This document shows, one piece after another, positions 25,698-33,110 of a stretch of 64,000 nt of DNA (position 1 is its first letter; each line of letters starts with the position of its first letter). Under the pieces are notes generated by a model that was not told the DNA's origin, did no database searches, and worked only from the letters and a program-made list of their open reading frames with translations. The DNA lies in assembly GCF_030283205.1 (NCBI RefSeq), contig NZ_JASNWF010000002.1, forward strand, positions 310,001 through 374,000, read 5' to 3'. Both the position numbers and the translations under genes were made by a program. Source of the DNA: Actinomadura opuntiae. GTDB taxonomy: Bacteria > Actinomycetota > Actinomycetes > Streptosporangiales > Streptosporangiaceae.

Positions 25698-26540
25698 CTA
25701 GCCGGCGGTGGCCAGGGCGGTGGCGTGCGCCGTCACCAGGGTGCGCAACGCGCGCTCGCTCGCCTCGTCGGCCGGGGTGAGAACGAAGAGCCGCTGGTCG
25801 GAGCCGTCGAGCGCGGCGAGCATGTCGTAGGCGACGGTCATCGTGCCGGCCGTCGCGTGCCTGATCCGCTTCGTTCCCCGCGACCGCTCGTGGACGTGCT
25901 GGTCGTCCCACCATGCGGCGAAATCGCGGCTGGCCGCCCGCAGCTCGGCGATCAGCTCGGCCAGCCGCGGGTCGTCGGGATGGCGGGCCTGGTTGACGCG
26001 CAGGTTGCCGACCATCTCGCCGGAGAACTGCACCCAGTCGAGGTTGGTCTCGCGGATCTCCGGCTCCAGGAACAGCATGCGGGCCGTGTTGTTCAGGCGG
26101 CCGTGGCCGAAGTCCGGGCCGAACAGCGCGGACGCCGCCGCGTTGCAGGCCAGGACGTCGAACCGGAAGTCCACCACGTAGGCGGGCAGCAGCGGCATCC
26201 CGTTGAGGACCGCACGCAGGCTCCCGCCCAGCGGCGCCGGGACGTGCTCCGGCGGCGGTGCCTCACCGCGCGCGATCAGATGCAGGTGGACGCGCTCGGC
26301 GGGCGACAGCAGCAGCGCGGCGGCGATGCCGTCCAGGACCGCCGACCCCGGCGTGCCGACCCGTCCCTGCTCCAGCCGGACGTACCAGTCGACGCTGACG
26401 GCCGCGAGCTCGGCCACCTCCTGCCGGCGCAGGCCGGGCGTGCGGCGGCGGGCCACGCCGGCGAGCCCCACGTCCTCCGGGCGGACCCGTTCCCGCGCGG
26501 CCCGCAGGAAGGCCGCCAGCTCGTCGCGTCGTGGCGTCAT
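25698..26540 (-). CDS. XRE-family regulator with MmyB-like C-terminal domain
   Basis: This 280-residue regulator starts with a helix-turn-helix (RTPGLRRQEVAELAAVSVDW) of the XRE type. The C-terminal ~180 residues match the MmyB-like ligand-binding (PAS-like) domain: PAYVVDFRFDVLACNAAASA and NNTARMLFLEPEIRE. Such proteins in actinomycetes often regulate a divergent short-chain dehydrogenase or hydrolase gene. Here the divergent gene is a PEBP protein, and the 102-bp space between them holds paired repeat motifs. An ATG 18 nt upstream is an alternative start. Confidence 0.9.
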   Translation of the reverse strand: MTPRRDELAAFLRAARERVRPEDVGLAGVARRRTPGLRRQEVAELAAVSVDWYVRLEQGRVGTPGSAVLDGIAAALLLSPAERVHLHLIARGEAPPPEHVPAPLGGSLRAVLNGMPLLPAYVVDFRFDVLACNAAASALFGPDFGHGRLNNTARMLFLEPEIRETNLDWVQFSGEMVGNLRVNQARHPDDPRLAELIAELRAASRDFAAWWDDQHVHERSRGTKRIRHATAGTMTVAYDMLAALDGSDQRLFVLTPADEASERALRTLVTAHATALATAG

Positions 26541-26555
26541 GGTCCTAGCATCGCC

Positions 26556-26614
26556 CATCCTGGGGGCGGCGAGGGTGGCACTCCGCGTACCAGGATGCGG
26601 ACGGCCTGTACCAG
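26556..26614. promoter_or_regulatory. Repeat motifs in the XRE/PEBP divergent promoter
   Basis: GTACCAG occurs as a direct repeat at 26587 and 26608, 21 bp apart (two helical turns). CATCCTGG (26556-26563) and CCAGGATG (26590-26597) form a perfect 8-bp inverted repeat. These are good candidates for binding by the adjacent XRE regulator. Confidence 0.5.
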
Positions 26615-26642
26615 TCCGCGAGACGGCGTGATCGTTGGAGCC

Positions 26643-27221
26643 ATGAGGAAACGAGCCGTCATCGCACTGTCCATCGCCGTCACCGCCGCGTCCGTGTCCA
26701 CCGCTGCTGCGCAGACCGGACCCGAGTTCGGCTACCACAAGGTACGCGCGGGCGTTCCGGAGCACGTCGCCCGCTTCAGCGTGACCAGCCCCGACCTGGC
26801 CCGCGGCCGGTTCCCCGCCGCGTCCTACTCCGACTCCTTCGGTTGCACGGGCGGCAACGTCCCGCCGCGGCTGACCTGGTCCGGCGCTCCCGCCGCCACC
26901 AGGAGCTTCGCGGTCACCATGTTCGACCGCGACGCCCCCACCGGCAGCGGGTTCTGGCACTGGTCGGTGCGGAACCTGCCGGCCACGGCCCGCAGCGTCC
27001 CGGCGGACGCGGCCGCGGGCGTCAACGACGCCGGCACGGCCTCCTACCTGGGCCCCTGCCCGCCCGCCGGCGACGGACCGCACCGCTACGAGATCACGGT
27101 GCTGGCCTTGGACGTCCCGGACGCGGGCGTCCCCGCCGCCGCGAGCCCGGCCATGGCGTCGTTCGCCATGGGCTCGCACGTGATCGCCGCCGCCCGCATC
27201 ACCGCCACCGCCGCCTCTTGA
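26643..27221 (+). CDS. Secreted YbhB/YbcL (Raf kinase inhibitor-like, PEBP) protein
   Basis: This 192-residue protein carries a signal peptide (residues 1-23, cleavage after STAAA). A PEBP domain follows: SDSFGCTGGNVPPRLTWSG, the DRDAPTGSGFWHW ligand-pocket motif and GPCPPAGDGPHRY. Cys residues in GCTGG and GPCPP could form a disulfide. Bacterial PEBP proteins bind small anionic ligands; the in vivo role is unknown. It is divergent from an XRE/MmyB regulator that probably controls it, and is followed by a long hairpin. Confidence 0.9.
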   Translation: MRKRAVIALSIAVTAASVSTAAAQTGPEFGYHKVRAGVPEHVARFSVTSPDLARGRFPAASYSDSFGCTGGNVPPRLTWSGAPAATRSFAVTMFDRDAPTGSGFWHWSVRNLPATARSVPADAAAGVNDAGTASYLGPCPPAGDGPHRYEITVLALDVPDAGVPAAASPAMASFAMGSHVIAAARITATAAS

Positions 27222-27229
27222 TCCGCCCC

Positions 27230-27285
27230 GTCCGCCGGTCTCGGCTGCTTGACGCCCGACCGCAAGCAGCTGAGACTGGGCGGAC
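27230..27285 (+). terminator. Long imperfect hairpin behind the PEBP gene
   Basis: A ~22-bp near-complementary stem (27230-27251 with 27263-27285; outer GTCCGCC/GGGCGGAC, inner CTGCTTG/CAAGCAG) closes an 11-nt loop. It begins 8 nt behind the PEBP stop and ends 6 nt before the ribosome site of the next gene, so it is probably a terminator and may also affect that gene's 5' UTR. Confidence 0.65.
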
Positions 27286-27303
27286 TGGCAGGGGGAGGAT
27301 CTC

Positions 27304-27762
27304 TTGGACGGGACACCGGCGGTCTCCACCGAAACTCACGCGGCGCTGCACCGGCAACTCGTCGCCGAAATCGAGGCGCGGTTCCTCGCGCCGCTGGACG
27401 CGCTGCTGGACGGGACCGAGCCGCTGGCCGTCCTCCGCCGCCGGCTGGACGCGGACGCGCAGATGTGGGCGACCCGGATGCTCGGCCCGGACGAGGCCCA
27501 GGCCAGGTCCGCCGCCGCGCAGGTCCTGGCGGTGGTGCGGCCCTTCGACCCGCCGCCGGACTGGTGGGGAACGCCGTTCGGACGCGTCGTCCTGCGGCTG
27601 ATCGGACACCCCGCCCGTGAGTCGGTCAGCCGCTCGGTCGCCGGCGCCATGCTCGGCATCACCCGCCAGGGCGTCCAAGACCTGGTCAACCGCGGCAAAC
27701 TGACCCGCCACCCGGACGGCGGCGTCAGCGTCGCATCGATCCGAGCCCGCGCCAACCGGTGA
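27304..27762 (+). CDS. Small DNA-binding-like protein with C-terminal helix-turn-helix, 152 aa
   Basis: The TTG start is set by a GGGGAGG site 6 nt upstream. The C-terminal ~45 residues (VAGAMLGITRQGVQDLVNRG then HPDGGVSVASIRA) look like a helix-turn-helix of the excisionase/antitoxin type, with a final strand typical of such small regulators. The N-terminal ~100 residues are helical, with no known motif. The stop overlaps a GTG that opens a short, prematurely ended frame, suggesting a former two-gene unit. Confidence 0.7.
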   Translation: MDGTPAVSTETHAALHRQLVAEIEARFLAPLDALLDGTEPLAVLRRRLDADAQMWATRMLGPDEAQARSAAAQVLAVVRPFDPPPDWWGTPFGRVVLRLIGHPARESVSRSVAGAMLGITRQGVQDLVNRGKLTRHPDGGVSVASIRARANR

Positions 27763-27836
27763 ACGCGCTGGAGGCCCTCGAGGCCGAGGCCCGGTGTGCC
27801 GCCCGCACCCGTTCCCTTCGCTCTCCGATGGTGTGA
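27759..27836 (+). pseudogene. Possible truncated partner gene after the HTH protein
   Basis: A GTG overlaps the previous stop by 4 nt (GTGA), the usual mark of coupled genes. The frame (NALEALEAEARCAARTRS...) stops after 25 codons, with no continued coding signature of more than ~100 nt behind it. It reads as the remnant of a co-translated second gene, but could be a short peptide or chance. Confidence 0.3.
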
Positions 27837-28315
27837 CGCTGCACCTGCTCGACGACCCCGTTCCACCAACCGGGGCCAGGACCTTCCGGCCGTCGCCTTG
27901 CCGAGAAACGCGGTGGCCATTACATGAACTACCTCGCCAACAGTACCGATGCGCCGAACTCCTCGGAGGATAAAGTTCGGCCGTGTTCTCCTCGACCGCA
28001 TCACTCGGAATCGGGAGTCGTCGGCGCGGGCAGCGGTGAAGCCTCGACTGCGATCGGCCGCTGAGGCTTGTCCGGTCGCATGGCCCTCGCCGATCTGAAT
28101 GGGCGTCGGACGCTGATGACTATGCGACTGTAATGCCGTCCCGCATCGGGGGGATCGGCCGCTCCGACGGCGCGTGGTACGAGGACATTGCTTCCAGGGA
28201 TTGGATCCGGCGCTTCCTTGGTACTGGTGAAGTCTCCTGAGAGTCGAAGGTGGCATTTTAGTGGGGATAGGGACGGGGTGAGGGGTGTTCGCATTAGAGG
28301 CAAGAAGGGTGTTCG

Positions 28316-28488
28316 GGTGGTGGGGTGGCGCTGGCGTACGGGGCCGCCCCTCCAAAGTCAAGGGCGCCTTCGGCGTCGCTTCGCGATGGACTTCGTCCAC
28401 CCTTGACTTTGGAGCCTCTGCGGCCCCTGAGGCAGCGCCAAAGGGGCAGGCTCCGCCTGCCCCGCCCGGGTCGCGCCACCCCACCACC
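28316..28488 (+). repeat. Palindromic repeat element, full copy (173 bp)
   Basis: Perfect 15-bp terminal inverted repeats (GGTGGTGGGGTGGCG at 28316-28330 and its complement at 28474-28488) bound the element. Inside is a perfect 14-bp stem (28351-28364 with 28400-28413) and an 8-bp stem (28443-28450 with 28456-28463). A second, internally deleted copy lies inverted at 30394-30457. It encodes nothing and resembles a MITE or REP-like element. Confidence 0.85.
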
Positions 28489-28594
28489 GTCTTCCGTACG
28501 CGTGTTCATCCAAGAGGCCAACAAGCCGATTCACAAAGCCGCAGAGCGACCAAGATAGGGCCTCTTTCGATGTGCAATTGTCGGTCACCTAGGG

Positions 28595-28600
28595 TACACT
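28595..28600 (+). promoter_or_regulatory. -10 element (TACACT) of a leaderless gene
   Basis: TACACT ends 6 nt before the ATG at 28607 and no ribosome site is present, the arrangement of leaderless actinobacterial transcripts. Confidence 0.5.
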
Positions 28601-28606
28601 TTAGGT

Positions 28607-29878
28607 ATGCAGTCAGTGACGGTCGACCTTGAGGGCGCGTCCACCATGGAATTGGTGAACGCGCTCTCGGTGATCGCCACTGAACTCGCCCAGCGAGAAG
28701 CCCCCGAATCGGCGGCCGCGTGCCTTGAACTCACCGAAGACCTGGCCGCCGCCTGCGACATGCAGGAAAGCGCCCTAGCTGGATTCATCGGCCGCGTCGA
28801 CGCCACCGGAGAGCAGCAGAGGTGGGGATTTCCCTCCACCCGGGCGTGGCTGCGGTCCCGTCTGGGGATGCGCGAGAACCGCGCCAAGGAACGCCTCGTG
28901 TTGGCGCGGCAGCGGCATCGCCTGCCGCAGGTGACCGAGCGGCTCATCTCCGGGGAGTTGTCCTACGGGTACGCCACCACGATCAGCGACTCGGTCGCCC
29001 GCCTGGACGACGATGAATGCGCCGAGGCCGAACGAACCCTGCTGGGTTTCGTCGACCAGGGCTTCTCGCCGGGCAAGGTCGGAGTGTTCGGCAACCGCAT
29101 CCGCGACGTCATCGCCGAGAACAACGGCACCGACCGCGAACCCGAGGAAGCCAAGCGCGGCTACGCCAAGTCCTGGATCACCAGCACCGGCTCCCTGGAC
29201 GGCGGCCGCTACATCAAGGGCTGGCTGAACGCCGAAGACGCCGCCATCTGGGACGGCACACTCGCCCCGCTGGCGAAGCCGGCCGGGCCCGAGGACCACC
29301 GCGACGTCGCCGAACGCACCGCCGCAGCCCTGGCCAGTGTGCTGTCGGGCGGACACAAGGCCACCAAGATCACCGTCATCTGCGACCTGGAAACCCTCAC
29401 CGGTGGCAACGCACCAGGCCACCTCACCGACGGCACCCCGATCCCGGCCGAACAGGTACGCCGCATCGCCCTGTCAGCCGGAGTCTCACCCCTGATCCTG
29501 GGACGCGGCCACAACCCCCTGTACCTGGGATATCGGGAACGGTTCGCCAGCCCCGCCCAACGCCGGGTCCTGGAAACCCTCTACCCGACGTGTGCGGTGC
29601 GGGAGTGTGAGATTCCGGGGACGTTGTGCGAGGTCGACCACGTCCACGGCTGGGCCCTGGGAAACAGCCCCACCGACATCGATCAGCTCACGCTCACCTG
29701 CGGATGGCACAACCGCTTCAAACACACCAGCCCACGCCAGATCGGAATCACTAAAGATCCCGACGGGCGGTATGTGTACCGGCTGCTGCCACCACCCGAC
29801 GCCCGAAGAACCTGGACCGGGAACGGGCCGCCGGGCACACTCGGCCCACCCGATCCCGCCATCAACTGGGCCGCATAA
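28607..29878 (+). CDS. DUF222 domain HNH endonuclease (13E12 repeat family)
   Basis: This 423-residue protein has an N-terminal DUF222 region (residues ~35-300) and a C-terminal HNH nuclease motif. The HNH is seen as CEVDHVHGW (His of the first strand), NSPTDIDQL (Asn) and CGWHNRFKH (final His). CxxxxC pairs (CAVREC and others) may bind zinc. This is the 13E12-type family, multicopy in many actinobacteria and thought to be mobile or intron-related; its physiological role is unsettled. It lies between two inverted copies of a palindromic element in an otherwise decayed region, which suggests horizontal arrival. Confidence 0.9.
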   Translation: MQSVTVDLEGASTMELVNALSVIATELAQREAPESAAACLELTEDLAAACDMQESALAGFIGRVDATGEQQRWGFPSTRAWLRSRLGMRENRAKERLVLARQRHRLPQVTERLISGELSYGYATTISDSVARLDDDECAEAERTLLGFVDQGFSPGKVGVFGNRIRDVIAENNGTDREPEEAKRGYAKSWITSTGSLDGGRYIKGWLNAEDAAIWDGTLAPLAKPAGPEDHRDVAERTAAALASVLSGGHKATKITVICDLETLTGGNAPGHLTDGTPIPAEQVRRIALSAGVSPLILGRGHNPLYLGYRERFASPAQRRVLETLYPTCAVRECEIPGTLCEVDHVHGWALGNSPTDIDQLTLTCGWHNRFKHTSPRQIGITKDPDGRYVYRLLPPPDARRTWTGNGPPGTLGPPDPAINWAA

Positions 29879-30076
29879 CCAGCCCTACCCCCTCCGTGAC
29901 CGGTTCGCCCGAATCCGCCTTGGGATCTCGGGCGAACCGGCATGCCCACGCCGCCCCGCCTTTCACTGCTTCGTCAGTAGCGGCTGCGGCCACCCGAACC
30001 TGGCCCCTCGCCCCGGCCTCTCGCCATTCCCTCGCCCTTCACCAGCGGCACAGACACTGGCCCTGGAACAGTCCCA

Positions 30077-30283
30077 CTAGAGCGTGTCTCGAAGGCAGGT
30101 CAGCCAGCGTTGATGACGGCGAGGTGGTTGACGGCCTCACAGAGGGTGGCCGCGGCAGGTGGCGTACTACACCGGCGGCGTTCACCGCGGCTGCCCTGCC
30201 TCTTGCGGTTAGGGGTCTGGGCGCTCTGACCGGCTGCAAGGACGCCCCAGCCCGACACAGGGGAACACGCTGATGCGCTCTAG
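30077..30283. repeat. MITE-like segment bounded by CTAGAGCG / CGCTCTAG
   Basis: Perfect 8-bp inverted ends (30077-30084 and 30276-30283) enclose 191 bp without a coding frame of interest. The left end CTAGAGCGTGT resembles ends seen in some IS5-type elements. There is no clear target-site duplication, so this is tentative. Confidence 0.35.
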
Positions 30284-30393
30284 GACGGCAGGGGCCGTTG
30301 AAGCGGCGCGCCCATCAGGTGATCGTCTCTCCCGATCGCGGGAGTGAGGCGAGCACGCCCCCGACTTGCCTCTTGGTCCTCTGGTTCGGGGGC

Positions 30394-30457
30394 GGTGGGG
30401 TGGCGCGACCCGGGCGGGGCAGGCGGAGCCGGCCCCGTACGCCAGCGCCACCCCACC
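30394..30457 (-). repeat. Palindromic repeat element, short inverted copy (64 bp)
   Basis: The left 37 bp (30394-30430) are the exact reverse complement of 28449-28485, and the right 27 bp (30431-30457) of 28319-28345. The copy is therefore inverted relative to the one at 28316 and lacks its internal ~103 bp. Its ends form a perfect 12-bp inverted repeat. Confidence 0.88.
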
Positions 30458-30719
30458 GCACGGCCAACCCCTCCGCCTATGACACGAACACCCTTCCGGC
30501 CATTCCAGGGTCCCGTCTACGCCTACGAGCCCGAACAGTCATCACCCTTATACAAGGCTCTGAAGGCCCCGCGGCCGGAAACCGTGCATGCCCATCACGA
30601 GCGGTTCGCGCTCGACGACCTCGGTGTAGACGCCGGTCAGGGGACGCGGTCACCGGTGGAGGTGACCGTGAACGAGCTCCAGGAGCCGCCGGGGCGGACG
30701 TCCAGGGCGACGTCCTCGG

Positions 30720-31128
30720 CGTTGGCCCAGCGGCCGTACTGGGCCGGGCGGCTCGGGCGTGCGTTGCAGGACGAGTTGTTTGCGCGCCTGGCCAAGGAGG
30801 GGCATCCGCGGGTGAGGGCGCGGTACGGGACGGTGCTGGCCGTGCTCGGGGAGTCGGGGGGTGCGCGCGACGGAGCCGGTCGTGGCTGTCCGGGCAGAAC
30901 AAGCAGCATCGTGGACGAGCTGGAGGGGCTGAGCTATGTAGAGCGCGTGCCCGATCCCAGTGACCGGCGCGCCAAGCTTGTCATGGGCGACGCCGGCCAG
31001 GCGGGACGGGATCGCCAAGGCGCGCGCGATCCTGGCCGGCATCGAGTGGCGCCATCGCCGGCGGCCGGAGAGACGAGGTCAAGGCTGCGCTCAAGCAGGT
31101 CGCGCGGGTTCGGGGCGAATGGTGCGGC
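30720..31128 (+). pseudogene. Frameshifted MarR-family regulator
   Basis: Fragments in different frames line up with a MarR protein. PYWAGRLGRALQDELFARLA with HPRVRARYGTVLAVLGE gives the first helices. SSIVDELEGLSYVERVPDPS and DRRAKLV give the recognition helix and wing. Further shifts lead to RRDGIAKARAILAGIEW and then RRDEVKAALKQVARVRGEW, the C-terminal dimerisation helices. At least three frameshifts break the gene, most visibly around 30850-30900 and 30990-31070. It probably once regulated the adjacent VOC protein gene. Confidence 0.75.
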
Positions 31129-31273
31129 ACGCCGACGACGGCGGCTGATGTCCGTGGCCGGCAATGCGGAGGGTATTGGCGCGACGCCCATACGAATACT
31201 CACCCTTCCGGCATTGTGGACAAAAGGGGCCTATGGAATGGTGGCGATCGCCGTCGAGGTGAAGGGAAGCGCC

Positions 31274-31798
31274 ATGCCGGGGATCACGCAGCGGTCGACC
31301 AAGGAACCCGTGGTGAAGACGCGGTTCCTGTCCCACGGGACGCTCAAGATCACCGATGTCGCGGCCAGCCGACGGTTCTACGAGGAGGTCCTCGGGCTGG
31401 AGGTCGTCCAGCCGATGAAGGCGGCGCTCTACATTCGTCTCGGTGGCGACCACACGTACGTCTGCGTGGAATCGAAACCGGATCGGCCGGATATGCCGCT
31501 GCTCTATCACAATGGCCTGGACGTGGGCAGCGACGAGGAAGTGGACGAGGCGTACCGGGCCATCAACGAGGTCCGGGACGAGTACGGCGTCAAGGAGCTG
31601 AACAAGCCGGTGCGGCAGCACGGCGTGTACTCGTTCTACCTCAAGGACCTCGACGGGAACTGGTGGGAGATCGGACATCTGCCGCCCGGCGGCTACCGGT
31701 TCCGGTTCACCGATCCCCGCAACGACCTGACGGGACGCGGCGATCTGACGGCCGAGGAGATCAAGAACGTGTTCGTCAATCCGCACATGGAGGAGTGA
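31274..31798 (+). CDS. VOC superfamily (glyoxalase/extradiol dioxygenase-like) protein
   Basis: This 174-residue protein has two beta-alpha-beta-beta-beta modules of the vicinal oxygen chelate fold. The first starts LSHGTLKITDVAASRRFYEE, with the metal-ligand-type His at FLSHG. The second contains the segment HGVYSFYLKDLDGNWWEI, with His in QHGVYS and Glu in WWEIG. This pattern resembles extradiol ring-cleavage dioxygenases and glyoxalases with a metal site of 2-His-1-carboxylate type. A GAAGGGA site precedes the ATG. The substrate is unknown. It follows a MarR pseudogene and ends in a strong bidirectional terminator. Confidence 0.85.
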   Translation: MPGITQRSTKEPVVKTRFLSHGTLKITDVAASRRFYEEVLGLEVVQPMKAALYIRLGGDHTYVCVESKPDRPDMPLLYHNGLDVGSDEEVDEAYRAINEVRDEYGVKELNKPVRQHGVYSFYLKDLDGNWWEIGHLPPGGYRFRFTDPRNDLTGRGDLTAEEIKNVFVNPHMEE

Positions 31799-31825
31799 CC
31801 CGCGCGCGTAGGCGCGGGTCACTCC
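31792..31825. terminator. Bidirectional terminator hairpin
   Basis: A perfect 14-bp stem (31792-31805 with 31812-31825) with a 6-nt loop overlaps the stop codon of the VOC gene and lies just before the stop of the convergent serine hydrolase gene. Confidence 0.88.
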
Positions 31826-31831
31826 GGCAGG

Positions 31832-32950
31832 TCAGCGGGTGCGGGCGACCTCCGCGGCGATGGCGCGGAAGGCCGGGAGCGTCTCGCCCTCGTCCGGGTT
31901 GAGGAACGTGCTCTTGACGATCACGACGTGGTACTTCGTCGAGACGTAGATGAGCTGCCCGCCGAGTCCGCTGGCGTAGTAGCCGTCGGTGCCGTCGATC
32001 CACCAGCCGAGGCCGTAGGACGGGCTGACGCCGGACGGCGTGCCGACCTGGGCGACCCAGGAGGCCGGGACGACGCCGCGTCCGCCGTCCAGCATGAGCT
32101 TGCCCATGCGGGCGAAGTCGCGGTCGGTGGCGTAGATGCAGCAGTAGCCGAGGCCGTCGCCGTGGGAGTCGTTGCCGACGTAGGCGGTGGCGGCCATGCC
32201 GCCGGGGCCCCAGATCTTCTCCTGGAGGTACCGGTAGAACGGCATGCCGGTGGCCTTCTGCAGGACGAGCGCGAGGACGGCGGTGTTGAGGCTCGTGTAG
32301 TTGAACTGCGTGCCCTGCTCGACGGCCTTGGTGCGCGTGGCCGCGAACTGCAGGGTGCTGTAGAGGCCGAGGCTGACGCCGACGTGCAGCGGGACGTCGT
32401 CGACGGTCTCGTTCCACCCGATTCCGGACGCCATGCGGAGGAGGTTCCGGATCGTCACGGCCCCGTAGGCGGTGTTCGCCAGTTCGGGGACGTAGGCGCC
32501 GGCCGTGTCGTCGATGGAGCGGATCTTCCCCTCGGCGAGGGCGACGCCGATCGCGTCGGCGGTGTAGGACTTGGCCATCGACCAGGACTGGAACAGCGAG
32601 TCCTTGGAGTAGCCGGCCGCGTACCACTCGTCGACGATCGTGCTGCCGTCCAGGACGACGAAGCCCTGCGCGGCGCGGTTCAGGTAGTCCCGGACAGTGT
32701 GCGTCTGCCCGTTGTAGGTGTAGGTGACCTTGCCGAGGTCGTGCGGGTCGCTGGTGAGGGCCACCGGGTCGGCGGACGGGGTGAGCGGGTCGAAGTTCGG
32801 CAGCTGCGCCGCCGCGAGGGCCGACGCGGTGGCCGGCGCGACCTGCCCGCCGGGCGGGCCCGGCGGGGCGGGGGACGCGGAGGCGGGGGCGGCGGTGAGG
32901 GCGAGGGTGAGGGCGGTGGCCAGGGCGAGCGCGGCGGGTCTGCGGCGCAT
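31832..32950 (-). CDS. Secreted serine hydrolase, class C beta-lactamase fold (6-aminohexanoate-oligomer hydrolase-like)
   Basis: This 372-residue exported protein has a signal peptide (residues 1-25, cleavage near ASASP). The catalytic motif is Ser124-Met-Ala-Lys127 in QSWSMAKSYT, the arrangement seen in NylB-type hydrolases and EstB esterases. The second motif is Tyr218 in NYTS. GYCCIYATDRDFARMG and the late GLGGQLIY complete the fold. Relatives cleave nylon oligomer amides or carboxylic esters; the native substrate here is unknown. A GGGAG precedes the ATG. It is convergent with the VOC gene. Confidence 0.85.
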   Translation of the reverse strand: MRRRPAALALATALTLALTAAPASASPAPPGPPGGQVAPATASALAAAQLPNFDPLTPSADPVALTSDPHDLGKVTYTYNGQTHTVRDYLNRAAQGFVVLDGSTIVDEWYAAGYSKDSLFQSWSMAKSYTADAIGVALAEGKIRSIDDTAGAYVPELANTAYGAVTIRNLLRMASGIGWNETVDDVPLHVGVSLGLYSTLQFAATRTKAVEQGTQFNYTSLNTAVLALVLQKATGMPFYRYLQEKIWGPGGMAATAYVGNDSHGDGLGYCCIYATDRDFARMGKLMLDGGRGVVPASWVAQVGTPSGVSPSYGLGWWIDGTDGYYASGLGGQLIYVSTKYHVVIVKSTFLNPDEGETLPAFRAIAAEVARTR

Positions 32951-33110
32951 GGGGGCTCCCGGGGAGGGGTGGTCGGGCATGCGACGCCGAATCGAATAGC
33001 GAGCGTTTCCGATTCGGTCTACCGGACGGTAACTCCACGGGCCGCGCCCGCACCATGGCCAACGGTGACAAACCGGGGCGCGGAAAGCGCACAGCGGGTA
33101 GGGGAAGGGC

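Larger units (their letters stand above)
27837..28606. other. Non-coding, decayed region of 770 bp with a palindromic element
   Basis: GC content and codon structure drop here and no frame is convincing. The right half holds the palindromic element at 28316-28488. The last 30 bp form the promoter of the HNH gene. The first 480 bp show no clear structure. Confidence 0.55.
29879..30719. other. Non-coding region of 840 bp between the HNH gene and a MarR remnant
   Basis: No supported gene. It holds a MITE-like segment (30077-30283) and the short inverted copy of the palindromic element (30394-30457). Frames that stay open here show no family resemblance and mixed codon use. Confidence 0.55.

Noticed and set aside
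7640..28065. Similarity between GAAGCCTCGATCGGCCGGTGAGG near 7645 and a related stretch near 28038
   Set aside because: The match is broken by a 5-nt insertion and short; without a third copy it cannot be distinguished from chance or a shared GC-rich motif.
28607..29878. Prophage or homing-intron remnant based on the HNH gene
   Set aside because: No phage structural gene, integrase, intron core or att repeat is visible; the DUF222/HNH family is normally chromosomal and multicopy.
31832..32950. True class C beta-lactamase conferring resistance
   Set aside because: The SxxK context and overall sequence are closer to NylB/EstB-type hydrolases, and the conserved KTG of AmpC is not visible.
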